Counted from the stretch's first letter, positions 7,822 to 16,298 are shown. The stretch is DNA of 16,617 bases from CAAGNP01 sp045644725 (GCA_045644725.1 JAZRHK010000063.1:1-16617); one strand, 5' to 3'. Numbers and translations: made by a program. Notes: generated by a model not told the origin, from the letters alone.

Positions 7822-7828
7822 ATTATAT

Positions 7829-9805
7829 CTATTTAAATTTAGAAGACTTCCATATCCAAGGTTCCCTGCTTCTTATCTGCGACATTATATCTTCAATATA
7901 GCCTGGATAATATTTGTCCGTATATCCAAATGTGGGATAGTAGGGACTCTCCAGGGTGTATTTTCTCTGAGAAGGTCTTATTTTGACAGCACTTACCCCA
8001 TAACGGTTCACAGGACGCTCATCACCTCTCCATTTAAAATCCTTGAGTGTCATATCCTCAGGTTTTACCTCCTCTATAGGGTACATATTGCTCTTTATGG
8101 ACTCGAAGTAGAAGTTCTTGGTAAGTGCACCATCCTTCAGAAGGGAGGATATCATTTTGCAGTCTTTCATATTGGCATAAGCAACAGTAGTACTGTCCTT
8201 GATGAACACCAACATTTGAGCCCCACCAAGAGCATCAAACCTGGATATCTCTCCATCTGTAAAAAATCCCGCCATTTCTGGAGCCTTTATCTGATGGTAA
8301 TAATTGTCTGAGTCAAAAGAAGCGAGAAAACCATTTCCTAGCATGAGTCCTTTTTTCATCTCCCCATCCTTCATCACTATCTGCATACTGTCTGCTGTAA
8401 GCTGGTTTTTAATTTCATTCCATATGACTGGGTTCTTGAAGAGCCTGGCCATAGAGTCCAGATCCGAATAAAGGAGCGAATCACATTTTATCTGATTGTC
8501 TCTCTTGAATATCAAAACATTATGATATGCCTCCAGAAACTTTATCTGAGTGGTATCTGGTGGAGTAACCATCTTTACACTATCCGTCGGGGGGACAGAA
8601 AGAGTATCAGTCACGACTGCTGTTGAATCCACCAACGGATTATCCTGCTGTGGACCGATATCATTTCCAACATCTTTCAATCCAGCCATAGGTGTCCCTA
8701 ACGCTCCTTTATGAAGAGCTCCAGAAGATACCTCCTGCTTCTGCTGCTCAGCCTTCTGCTTACGGATATTTGCTACAGGATCCACTATTGCAAGGTCCTT
8801 TCTCTCCTTTGCAGCCACTTTTGTCAAGCTATCCACCTCATACATCCTCATTGTATAATAATAAAGAGTGTCAGCTGCAACAAAAACACTGTCAGACACA
8901 CCATCCTCCTCGACTATGGCCACCAATACGGGATCTTGCGTTACCTTTACCCTCCGGGGTTCATTGAATGACTCGAGATAATTGCCGAAGATGAATGCCC
9001 CGTCAACAGTATCAGTCACCTGTATGTCACCTCTCAATATGGAATGATTGGATACTCTGTCAAAAAAAAGATCATCACACCAAAGTTCATAATCCTCTGT
9101 CTGACCATACACCTTCCCGTCAAAATATAGCGTCTCGTTGGATCTGTTGTACCACCCTCCATTTGAATTGAAGTAGTTGCGGTTCTTCCAACCCATGGTG
9201 TTATCACTGAAATATGCAGTCTCCAGATCAGACCGGTACTTTATTACATCTGAAACAAAGAAAAGTGAATCAGAAAACATCTGTACCTCTTCACGAAATG
9301 TAAAAAGGTCTATTTGGGATTCGTACGTCCCCCTTACACTCTCTATAATGTTTCCTGTAGAGTCCCTCATACTGGCTCCATTATAGAAATAAGCAATACT
9401 GTCTTTGGTGTTATAATCAAGATATTCTGTACGCAATGAGTTACCCTTTTCATCCTTAAGCTCCACCATAGAGCCCCTGAATTGGGCAAGGTCCTGCTGT
9501 ATGAGATAATGTAGTTTGTCACCTGTAAGAAGAGTATTTCCCTGTATGATTTGGACATGACCTATTGCATCCACATACTCCTGATCTACGTGCCAGAAGG
9601 CTGTATCACAGATCAGATAAGTATTATTGTGCAAAAATCTTGCAGGACCTTCTATCTTCCTGCAAGATTGACCATTTATCTCTACCAATTGAATTTTTTT
9701 TGCACTCAACAGGCGTACAAGACTATCCGTCTCCTCCTTGTTTTGTGAAAAAATTATAGAAGAGAAGAGACACAGAAAAAATAGTATGAGACCTGCCCTC
9801 TTCAT
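7829..9805 (-). CDS. OstA/LptA-like LPS-assembly protein, secreted
   Basis: This 658-residue protein begins with a signal peptide (KR then a hydrophobic run to about residue 19, FSQ cleavage region). It then shows repeated short beta-strand units of the OstA/LptA jellyroll type: ARFLHNNTYLICDTAFWH, YVDAIGHVQIIQGNTLLTGD, TLYFDGKVYGQTEDYELWCDD and SILRGDIQVTD. Such domains form the periplasmic lipid slide that carries LPS to the outer membrane; Bacteroidales carry a protein of this kind next to surA. A Lys/Gln- then Pro/Thr/Ser-rich segment (about 331-420) looks disordered and splits the OstA-like part from a second beta-rich region (about 421-600). The start ATG overlaps the surA stop by one base (TAATG). 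The C-terminus, PYYPTFGYTDKYYPGYIEDIM, lacks the long beta-barrel of LptD, so it is not LptD itself. The family call is good; the exact partner is inferred. Confidence 0.85.
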   Translation of the reverse strand: MKRAGLILFFLCLFSSIIFSQNKEETDSLVRLLSAKKIQLVEINGQSCRKIEGPARFLHNNTYLICDTAFWHVDQEYVDAIGHVQIIQGNTLLTGDKLHYLIQQDLAQFRGSMVELKDEKGNSLRTEYLDYNTKDSIAYFYNGASMRDSTGNIIESVRGTYESQIDLFTFREEVQMFSDSLFFVSDVIKYRSDLETAYFSDNTMGWKNRNYFNSNGGWYNRSNETLYFDGKVYGQTEDYELWCDDLFFDRVSNHSILRGDIQVTDTVDGAFIFGNYLESFNEPRRVKVTQDPVLVAIVEEDGVSDSVFVAADTLYYYTMRMYEVDSLTKVAAKERKDLAIVDPVANIRKQKAEQQKQEVSSGALHKGALGTPMAGLKDVGNDIGPQQDNPLVDSTAVVTDTLSVPPTDSVKMVTPPDTTQIKFLEAYHNVLIFKRDNQIKCDSLLYSDLDSMARLFKNPVIWNEIKNQLTADSMQIVMKDGEMKKGLMLGNGFLASFDSDNYYHQIKAPEMAGFFTDGEISRFDALGGAQMLVFIKDSTTVAYANMKDCKMISSLLKDGALTKNFYFESIKSNMYPIEEVKPEDMTLKDFKWRGDERPVNRYGVSAVKIRPSQRKYTLESPYYPTFGYTDKYYPGYIEDIMSQIRSREPWIWKSSKFK

Positions 9806-11169
9806 TATTTGATCCAGCCTTCTCTCTCGAAATCACAATTGTGGAAAAGTGGATCTATAACAATGTATGTGGTTTTGATTTTCTCTTTCACAAAATTGTC
9901 TATCGCCTTTTGGGCTTGTGCTCCATTTGCCACATTCTGAAGGACACTGAAATCCTCATCAAAGTTTGCTACGTGGGAAGGGATGATTTTCTCAAGTTTT
10001 ACAATCTTGTATATTGTGTTGCCACTACGTCCTTCATTGTCTACAGACTCAAAAGGAGCAGAGATATCACCCACCTTCATATCCTTCAACACGGCATAAT
10101 CCTGTGGCTTGAGAAGATCTTTTTCAAAAAGGGTTGATCCTGTATTTGGATCAGCCATCAAACCTCCATTGGTACGTGAATACTGATCTTGTGAATGTAT
10201 TCGGGCTGCCAGGAAAAAAGAGATACTGTCACCCTCAATCGCAGTCTTCAAGCTGTCCAGCGATTTGAATGCCTTGTTTTTGTCTTCAGAAGTATATTTG
10301 GGTTTGAGAAGAATATGTCTGGCATTGAACATATCTCCATCTTTTTTGATCATCTGGATTATATGGAAACCGTCCGGTGTCTCAACTATTGGAGATACCT
10401 GGCCATCCTTAAGCGCCATAGCTGCATCTGAAAACTGAGGCCAGAATATACTCTTGGATGCCATACCGAGTTCTCCACCTTTGGCGGCACTGCCCGGGTC
10501 TTCAGAATAGAATCTGGCAAGCATGCTAAAACTCTCACCTTTGAGGATTCTCTCCCTGAACTCCAACAATTTTTCCTTAACCTCCACCTTAGCTCTCTCC
10601 ACATCGGGATATTTTACAATTTGACTGAGCTGATATTGTGTAGATATAATGGGTAGGCTGTCCTTTGATACCTTCTCATAGAACTCCTTAATTTGTTGCG
10701 GAGTAAGTTCCACTATTGTGGACTGGACCTTACTCTGCATATCTTGAGTAAGTGACTGCTCTGTCATTATCTCTCTCCAGTCCTCACGAAGTTCATATAT
10801 GGTTTTACCAAAATACTCCTCTGTTTTCTTCTCTCCACCAAGTTGAGTCAACACTGTATTCATCCTATTGTCCAGGTTTGCTTCAATCATGGCGGTATTT
10901 GCCACCAAACTGTCTATTTTTGCCTGAGCCAGAAAAAGCTTGGACATCATCATCTGCTCCAGAACCTGGCATCTCAAGTTTCTGTCAGAATAGTGCCCCT
11001 GGAATTGGAGCATCTCAACCTCCTGCTCAATTTGAGATAGAAGAATCATCTCATTGCCCACCAAGGCCACTGTCTTGTCTATAAGGCCATTCTCGTACTT
11101 TTGCCCGTAAACAGATAAAGACACCAGACTCAGAATTGTCACTAGTGGCCATAAAATCTTTTTAGTCAT
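9805..11169 (-). CDS. surA: SurA-like periplasmic chaperone / peptidylprolyl isomerase with two parvulin domains
   Basis: SurA escorts outer-membrane proteins through the periplasm. The 454-residue product has a signal peptide (1-22, ending SVYG before QKYENG). A SurA N-terminal helical domain follows (about 30-165, opening DKTVALVGNEMILLSQIEQE). Parvulin domain 1 (about 175-275) contains FSMLARFYSEDPGSAAKGGELG and the closing TPDGFHIIQMI. Parvulin domain 2 (about 282-390) opens with FNARHILLKP and contains a GGLM segment; it is less typical, with HSQDQYSRTNGG in place of the usual SxDPSA stretch. Domain order matches SurA. The stop overlaps the OstA-like start by 1 bp and the start overlaps the preceding lipoprotein gene by 8 bp, so all three are probably translationally coupled. 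Isomerase activity of the second domain is uncertain. Confidence 0.92.
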   Translation of the reverse strand: MTKKILWPLVTILSLVSLSVYGQKYENGLIDKTVALVGNEMILLSQIEQEVEMLQFQGHYSDRNLRCQVLEQMMMSKLFLAQAKIDSLVANTAMIEANLDNRMNTVLTQLGGEKKTEEYFGKTIYELREDWREIMTEQSLTQDMQSKVQSTIVELTPQQIKEFYEKVSKDSLPIISTQYQLSQIVKYPDVERAKVEVKEKLLEFRERILKGESFSMLARFYSEDPGSAAKGGELGMASKSIFWPQFSDAAMALKDGQVSPIVETPDGFHIIQMIKKDGDMFNARHILLKPKYTSEDKNKAFKSLDSLKTAIEGDSISFFLAARIHSQDQYSRTNGGLMADPNTGSTLFEKDLLKPQDYAVLKDMKVGDISAPFESVDNEGRSGNTIYKIVKLEKIIPSHVANFDEDFSVLQNVANGAQAQKAIDNFVKEKIKTTYIVIDPLFHNCDFEREGWIK

Positions 11170-12022
11170 TATTATTGGAATAGATTACAAGTTTATTGTT
11201 TCTCAAGGCATCCTCTAGCAGATTTCGTTCCAAATTTGCTATCAATTCCTGTTTTCTTTTACTCAATATGGACTCCTTTATTATGTCCACATTATAATCA
11301 TACGGTGTTATCTCTCCCCCCTTTATCCTTTCATATACTCTCAACATGTATATGAAATTACCTTTCTCTATCTCAATGTAAGGGTGCTTGTCCAGGGTGT
11401 TCTCACACACAGACAACTCCTCCCCAATCTCTTTTGCAATACGGTTGAGCGGAATCCAATCCATATTGAAATCGGTATATTTGTCAGCAGAATTGCCTGA
11501 AATCTCAGCTACCTTGTCCAGATCCTCCACTTTCACTGATTTATAGAGTTTCCTTACTACATTTACATTCGGGGCGGCTGAATTTATCTTGATATACCTC
11601 GCCTTTACTATTGAACAGGGAGATATGTATGTATCCTTATGCTGGTCATAATATTGCCTGCACTCCTGTTCTGTAATCAATGTATCCAGATTCTTGTCCA
11701 CATACAATTTCTCATAACGGTAGACCAGTAGTGAAGTCTTGTAATCCTGCAGAGCCTGCTCTATATCCCTGTCTTCCCGAGAAAGACGGCTTTCAGCATT
11801 TGCAAGAAGGATTTTCTTGGTCGCCCACGTGTTGATATATTGCCTCACGATGGCAGCACTGTCCTCAGCGGATACACCTTTAGGAACCAGACCTTCGATA
11901 TCTTTCTGATAAAGAACATTCCCCTCCACCCTAGCTACAACATCCCCGTTGAGCACACTGTCAATAAATTCACATGAGCCCAAAAGAAGGATAAGAAGCA
12001 AGGACAGGAGGGTTCTCTTCAT
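11162..12022 (-). CDS. SurA-N/PpiC-like lipoprotein chaperone
   Basis: This 286-residue protein starts with a type II signal peptide, MKRTLLSLLLILLLGSC, with lipobox LGSC and lipidated Cys17. It is therefore a lipoprotein facing the periplasm or outer membrane. The next part (VVARVEGNVLYQKDIEGLVPKG) resembles the opening of SurA and PpiC chaperones. A helical region follows, then a middle stretch (about 120-225) that resembles a parvulin in outline (SIVKARYIKINSAAPNV; GNFIYMLRVYERI) but lacks the recognisable GGxLG and FxxxA motifs. It may be a non-catalytic holdase. It is the second gene of the guaB-lipoprotein-surA-OstA set seen in Bacteroidales and begins 4 bp after guaB. The assignment rests on overall shape and neighbourhood, so the exact role is inferred. 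Confidence 0.85.
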   Translation of the reverse strand: MKRTLLSLLLILLLGSCEFIDSVLNGDVVARVEGNVLYQKDIEGLVPKGVSAEDSAAIVRQYINTWATKKILLANAESRLSREDRDIEQALQDYKTSLLVYRYEKLYVDKNLDTLITEQECRQYYDQHKDTYISPCSIVKARYIKINSAAPNVNVVRKLYKSVKVEDLDKVAEISGNSADKYTDFNMDWIPLNRIAKEIGEELSVCENTLDKHPYIEIEKGNFIYMLRVYERIKGGEITPYDYNVDIIKESILSKRKQELIANLERNLLEDALRNNKLVIYSNNND

Positions 12023-12026
12023 AATG

Positions 12027-13496
12027 TTACCTGCTGTAGTTTGGAGCCTCTCTGGTGATGGTTACATCGTGAGGGTGGTTCTCTGCAAAACCGGCTGCAG
12101 TTACCCTTACAAACTGTGCATTGCGGAGCTCTTCAATATTATGGGCACCAACATATCCCATACCGGCCCTCAAGCCACCAACCAATTGGTATACAACCTC
12201 TTTAAGGGTACCTTTATATGGAACTTGAGCCACGATTCCTTCAGGTACAAGTTTCTTGATATCCTCTTCCATATCCTGGAAATATCTGTCTTTTGAACCT
12301 TTCTGCATAGCCTCAAGCGAACCCATACCGCGGTATGATTTGAACTTCCTTCCGTTCAGGATGATTGTCTCTCCTGGAGACTCCTCAACACCTGCAAACA
12401 GTGAACCGGCCATTACGGTGCTTGCACCACCTGCCAAAGCCTTCACAATATCACCTGAATATCTCACACCACCATCTGCAATAATAGGAATACCAGTACC
12501 TTTAAGAGCCTCTGCAGCCAACATGATAGCTGAAAGCTGTGGCATACCCACACCTGCAACTACACGGGTAGTACAGATGGAACCGGGACCAATACCCACT
12601 TTGACAGCATCCACACCACACTCGTAAAGAGCCTTAGCTGCCTCACCTGTAGCGATATTGCCAGCTACAATCTGAAGATTAGGGAATGCAGCACGCACTT
12701 TCCTTATGGTCTGTAGCACAAACTCTGAGTGGCCGTGTGCAGTATCAAGTACGATTGCATCAGCCTCAACTGAAACTATTTGCTCGACTTTCTCAAGAGT
12801 ATCAGAATTGATACCCATGGCAGCAGCTACCAAAAGACGCCCTTTTGAATCTTTGCTTGCTGTAGGATTGTCCTTGATTTTCATAATGTCCTTGTAGGTG
12901 ATAAGACCTGCAAGTTTGCCATTATTGTCCACTACTAGAAGTTTCTCAATTTTATTTCTTCTAAGAAGTTCTGTAGCCTCGGCCAGGTCATAACCCCTGG
13001 TGGTAGTAACAAGGTTCTCCTTGGTCATCACCTCATAGATAGGGGTACGCATATTATCCTGAAAGCGGAGATCCCTATTTGTTACAATACCACACAAAGT
13101 CCCTTTCTCATCCACCACAGGAATACCGCCGATATGATTCTCTTTCATAAGACGGAGAGCATCACCTACAGTGGCATTCTCCCTGATGGTGATAGGGTCG
13201 TAAATCATACCGTTTTCTGCCCTTTTCACCCTTTTTACCTGCTCCATCTGCGCTTCGATAGGCATATTTTTGTGGATAACGCCGATACCGCCCTCACGTG
13301 CAATGGCTATAGCCATAGCGGCCTCAGTAACAGTATCCATCGCTGCAGATACGAGTGGGGTGTGAAGTTTGATCTCACGGGTAAAATATGTATTGAAATC
13401 TACTGTCCTGGGGAGTACCTCAGAGTGTGCAGGGATAAGCAATACATCATCAAATGTTAGCCCTTCAAGAATAGGCCCTCTTGTATATGTTTGCAT
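12027..13496 (-). CDS. guaB: Inosine-5'-monophosphate dehydrogenase (GuaB)
   Basis: GuaB oxidises IMP to XMP with NAD, the rate-setting step of guanine nucleotide synthesis. The 489-residue protein has the N-terminal LTFDDVLLIPAHSEVLP (13-29) and two CBS domains inserted in the TIM barrel (about 97-150 and 155-210), which usually bind purine nucleotides. It also has VLDTAHGHSE (249-258), the nucleophile loop GIGPGSICTTR (301-311) with Cys308, ADGGVRYSGD, and the YRGMGSLEAM / KDRYFQ flap region. All catalytic features are present. The start MQTYTRGPILEG is the first ATG and the only sensible one. A 77-bp gap with a strong hairpin separates it from the upstream small gene. The downstream lipoprotein gene begins after 4 bp, so guaB probably heads or joins the envelope operon. 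Confidence 0.98.
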   Translation of the reverse strand: MQTYTRGPILEGLTFDDVLLIPAHSEVLPRTVDFNTYFTREIKLHTPLVSAAMDTVTEAAMAIAIAREGGIGVIHKNMPIEAQMEQVKRVKRAENGMIYDPITIRENATVGDALRLMKENHIGGIPVVDEKGTLCGIVTNRDLRFQDNMRTPIYEVMTKENLVTTTRGYDLAEATELLRRNKIEKLLVVDNNGKLAGLITYKDIMKIKDNPTASKDSKGRLLVAAAMGINSDTLEKVEQIVSVEADAIVLDTAHGHSEFVLQTIRKVRAAFPNLQIVAGNIATGEAAKALYECGVDAVKVGIGPGSICTTRVVAGVGMPQLSAIMLAAEALKGTGIPIIADGGVRYSGDIVKALAGGASTVMAGSLFAGVEESPGETIILNGRKFKSYRGMGSLEAMQKGSKDRYFQDMEEDIKKLVPEGIVAQVPYKGTLKEVVYQLVGGLRAGMGYVGAHNIEELRNAQFVRVTAAGFAENHPHDVTITREAPNYSR

Positions 13497-13516
13497 ATAG
13501 TATTCTTCTTTGCCAA

Positions 13517-13545
13517 AGGGTGACCGGATACAATCCGACCACCCT
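13517..13545 (-). other. Strong hairpin in the leader of guaB
   Basis: On the minus strand AGGGTGGTCGGAT pairs with ATCCGGTCACCCT over all 13 positions (two G-T wobbles) around a TGT triloop. The stem ends 20 nt before the guaB start codon. There is no T-tract after it (the next bases are TTGGCAAAG), so it is a poor intrinsic terminator. It could be an RNA processing or stability element between the small gene and guaB, or a regulatory leader; the sequence alone does not say which. Confidence 0.6.
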
Positions 13546-13573
13546 ATAGTGTAATAAATAATGTTATTTGTGA

Positions 13574-13846
13574 TTATTTAATAGCTTCACCAAGCTTTTC
13601 GCAAAGAGCATCCAAAGCTTTTAGGAAATCCTCAGTAGTCTTACGGTAGTAAGCTTTAAGATTCTCTTTTTCGGGATGATTAATCTTAACATAAGTCTCG
13701 TCACGTAGATCGATGGCTTCGTTGATAATACCCAAAATGTTCTCTCTCTTAGACTCTTCTCTTGCGAAACCCATGCTGATAAGTGCATCAGACAGGAAAT
13801 CTTCAGTTAGGAAATCTATGTCCTTCTTAAATACTCTTAGATTCAT
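13574..13846 (-). CDS. Conserved small hypothetical protein, 90 residues
   Basis: I do not recognise a named family. The product is a charged, probably all-helical cytosolic protein with no signal peptide, membrane segment or Cys residues apart from one near the C-terminus. It starts MNLRVFKKDIDFLTEDFL. Stretches such as EESKRENILGIINEAIDLRDETYVKINHP and KTTEDFLKALDALCEKLGEAI suggest two or three amphipathic helices. The gene lies 21 bp after the epimerase gene and 77 bp before guaB, on the same strand. Its coding potential is supported by its fit between the two neighbours, with no overlap, and by its compositionally normal protein. The general look resembles small hypothetical proteins common in Bacteroidales genomes. 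Function unknown. Confidence 0.8.
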   Translation of the reverse strand: MNLRVFKKDIDFLTEDFLSDALISMGFAREESKRENILGIINEAIDLRDETYVKINHPEKENLKAYYRKTTEDFLKALDALCEKLGEAIK

Positions 13847-13867
13847 AATTTATGATTGTTTTGAAAA

Positions 13868-15040
13868 TTATAGCTTAATAATGCCTGGCTTTGGGGTAAG
13901 GCCAAGACCTGGTTTGTCCTCAAGGGTGATTCGGCCATCTACCAACTTCATACCGTCAAAGCAGTCGTTACCAAGAAGGTAGTTACCGTCAAGATCTGCC
14001 CACTCCATCTCAGGTGAAAGCTGTGCAGCTGCAGAGATTGCGATAGAGGTCTCTGTCATACAGCCGATCATAAGTTTCATATTGAGTGCTTTTGCCAATG
14101 ATACCATCTCACGTGCCTCACGCATACCGGTACATTTCATAAGTTTGATATTGATACCGTGGTAAGCACCGTGAAGGGTTCTGATATCTGTAAGTCTCTG
14201 GCAAGACTCGTCTGCAAAGACAGGAAGTGGTGATCTCTCTGTAATCCAGGCAACATCATCAAGAAGATATTTTGACATTGGCTGTTCAATCATAGAGATA
14301 CCTTGCTCCTGCAACCAATAGATCATATCAAGTGCATAATATTTGTCTTTCCAGCCCTGGTTTGCATCGATGATGATAGGACGGTTGTCACGGGCACGTA
14401 TAAGGTTGATCATTCTCTTGTCTTCAGCCTCTGTCATACCAAGTTTCACTTTGATGATCTTGTTCCAGTTAGCCTCGTCAAGTTTTGTATTGATCATAGC
14501 ATCATCAGCATCATAACCGATAGTATAGCTGGTATAAGGTGCTTTAGCTGGATCAAATCCCCACATCTTCCACCAAGGCTGACCCATGATGTTACCTACA
14601 AGGTCGTGAAGGGCGATATCCACAGATGCTTTAGCAGCTGTATTGTTGGTAGACAATTTGTCTACTGCCAACATAATATCCTGGATGCAGAAAGGATTGT
14701 CAAATTTAGGGAGAACGCTCTCCACTACTTTTTTCAGGAACTCATTTACAGAAGCCTGTGTCTCACCTAGATAAGGAGGCATAGCTGCTTCACCGTAACC
14801 AGAATATCCATTCCAGCTCAAACGGGTAATAACGATAGGTGTACCTTTACGAGACGAGCCCGATACAGTGAAGGTAAACTTCATTATACCGTCAAAATTC
14901 TCCCAGTCCAGCTGAAGTTTCTTGCTTGTGCTGATTTTTTTGGGATTGCTCTTCTGTGCGAAGATGTCAGAGGGCTTCATAAATGCAGTAGCTGCAGTTA
15001 GAACGCCGGCTGTTTTAAGGAAATCTCTTCTTGTTGTCAT
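13868..15040 (-). CDS. Dipeptide epimerase (L-Ala-D/L-Glu type), enolase superfamily, with Tat signal
   Basis: Enzymes of this type invert the second residue of L-Ala-D-Glu, freed from peptidoglycan peptides, so that L-Ala-L-Glu can be degraded. The 390-residue protein shows the enolase-superfamily set: IIKVKLGM at 195-202 (acid/base Lys197 and Lys199), IIDANQGW at 223-230 (Asp225), MIEQP at 250-254 (Glu252), FADES at 275-279 (Asp277), NIKLMK at 297-302 (Lys299) and ADLDG at 348-352. The DxD pair there is the usual anchor for the dipeptide amino group. The N-terminus, TTRRDFLKTAG followed by a hydrophobic stretch, is a clear twin-arginine signal with a probable FAQ cleavage region near 27-29. 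The enzyme is thus predicted to be exported, unlike cytosolic YkfB of Bacillus. It starts 18 bp after the NlpC/P60 gene. Exact dipeptide specificity is inferred from family and neighbour. Confidence 0.9.
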   Translation of the reverse strand: MTTRRDFLKTAGVLTAATAFMKPSDIFAQKSNPKKISTSKKLQLDWENFDGIMKFTFTVSGSSRKGTPIVITRLSWNGYSGYGEAAMPPYLGETQASVNEFLKKVVESVLPKFDNPFCIQDIMLAVDKLSTNNTAAKASVDIALHDLVGNIMGQPWWKMWGFDPAKAPYTSYTIGYDADDAMINTKLDEANWNKIIKVKLGMTEAEDKRMINLIRARDNRPIIIDANQGWKDKYYALDMIYWLQEQGISMIEQPMSKYLLDDVAWITERSPLPVFADESCQRLTDIRTLHGAYHGINIKLMKCTGMREAREMVSLAKALNMKLMIGCMTETSIAISAAAQLSPEMEWADLDGNYLLGNDCFDGMKLVDGRITLEDKPGLGLTPKPGIIKL

Positions 15041-15058
15041 AACCGTTATTATTTAAAA

Positions 15059-16261
15059 TTATTTACTTTCAACATTAAAATACCAAGGATGTTTTGCTAT
15101 AGACCACAGGCCATAGATGGTATCCTCCATACCATTAATTCTTCTTGCGCATACCATAGTGCCGTCGTAGAAGTTCTCAGCACCAGGAACCAGGCTGTTG
15201 ATCTTCACGAATGTAGCTGAGTGGATGAACATACCGTCACCAAGATACATACCCACGTGTGAAACTCTGGCTGGTCTCTCGGCTGTAGCTTTGCGTCCGA
15301 AGAAAAGGATATCACCTTTTACAAGGTTTTCAATACCGTTTGTAATGTCTATCTCCTGACCGATTTTAGCCTGCTGCGAAGCATCCCTTCTAAGGATAAT
15401 GCCATTAAGGAAATGGGAGGTTTTCACAAAACCGCTGCAGTCAAGACCTTTGATAGATGTACCTGCCCAAAGATAAGGGAAGCCAAGGAACTGTTTGCCT
15501 GTATTGAGAATATTGTCTGTAGTAGGATTCCTGCTGTCAAGCCATTTTTGGAAAGGTTTCACATCAGATGCAGGAACATATGCAGTCTTGCCGTTAGGGA
15601 GCATCACCTGCTGATAACCGTTGACCACTTTATTTACAGGAGCCTGTACGATATCACCCCATACACCGTCGCTTATGATGGCACCATTCTTCGATGGCTT
15701 GTCACGGAAGAGTGTATAGTGTGTATCAACGATAACCCTGTATGAATCTCTCCAGGCTGTAAACTCCTCCTCGTTCATAGTCTTCACACTGCCCACAGTT
15801 ACCCAAGCGATGTAACCCTCTGGGGTAACGACTCTGTACCAGTAGCTCTTCTTCTCAAGGACCTTGAGTGGTGTACCCATAAGAACCTGGGTAGCCATCT
15901 CAGATGAGTAGTCCGCTTCATATCTCAAGTTCGCAACAGAGTGTGCTGTCACTGCGTAAACAATACCTTTCTCCACCAATGCCTGGTCAGGAAGGACTTT
16001 CATACTGTCCAATACGTCTACCTTTTTGGCAGCAAGTTTTTCCAAAAGGGCAGCTTTAGCCTCAGCTTCGGTAGTGGAGCCATAAAGGACCCATTTGCCG
16101 TCAACCTCTTTGAATTTGGTTTCAAAAGTCTTGTCCCTTCTGTCTGGGGCAAATTCAGATTTCACTTCTTTGGAAAGGGTGTTGAGAACCTCAGCCTTAT
16201 CCCCGCAACAAGAGGAGATGACAAGCATAAAGGCCGCAGATAAGAGTATAAGTTTGCGCAT
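15059..16261 (-). CDS. NlpC/P60 cysteine peptidase lipoprotein with SH3 domains (YkfC-like)
   Basis: Proteins of this design cut the gamma-D-Glu to diamino acid bond of murein peptides and release L-Ala-D-Glu. The 400-residue product begins with a type II signal peptide with lipobox ISSC (lipidated Cys18, followed by a second Cys). SH3-type domains follow: NLRYEADYSSEMATQVLMG at 111-129 then WYRVVTPEGYIAWV at 141-154, and a second unit at about 175-235 (TLFRDKPS ... GKTAYVP). The C-terminal NlpC/P60 domain (about 245-395) has its triad: Cys275 in GLDCSGFVK, His335 in VSHVGMYLG and His347 in FIHSATF. The gene pairs with the downstream epimerase, 18 bp away, as ykfC and ykfB do in Bacillus, here with both products predicted outside the cytoplasm. 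The divergent promoter region lies directly upstream. Confidence 0.92.
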   Translation of the reverse strand: MRKLILLSAAFMLVISSCCGDKAEVLNTLSKEVKSEFAPDRRDKTFETKFKEVDGKWVLYGSTTEAEAKAALLEKLAAKKVDVLDSMKVLPDQALVEKGIVYAVTAHSVANLRYEADYSSEMATQVLMGTPLKVLEKKSYWYRVVTPEGYIAWVTVGSVKTMNEEEFTAWRDSYRVIVDTHYTLFRDKPSKNGAIISDGVWGDIVQAPVNKVVNGYQQVMLPNGKTAYVPASDVKPFQKWLDSRNPTTDNILNTGKQFLGFPYLWAGTSIKGLDCSGFVKTSHFLNGIILRRDASQQAKIGQEIDITNGIENLVKGDILFFGRKATAERPARVSHVGMYLGDGMFIHSATFVKINSLVPGAENFYDGTMVCARRINGMEDTIYGLWSIAKHPWYFNVESK

Positions 16262-16298
16262 AAATTGAATTTTTTGTTATAGTACTATTCTTATCCTA

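Noticed and set aside
7748..8311. 187-residue plus-strand reading frame
   Set aside because: It spans the hutH start and the OstA-like 3' end in antisense and has no family features.
7829..9805. Calling the OstA-like protein LptD
   Set aside because: The C-terminal part lacks the several-hundred-residue beta-barrel of LptD, and the protein ends at residue 658 in a Tyr/Pro-rich tail.
13517..13545. Intrinsic terminator for the small gene before guaB
   Set aside because: The stem is strong on either strand but no run of T follows it in either direction. It is kept as a hairpin of unknown role.
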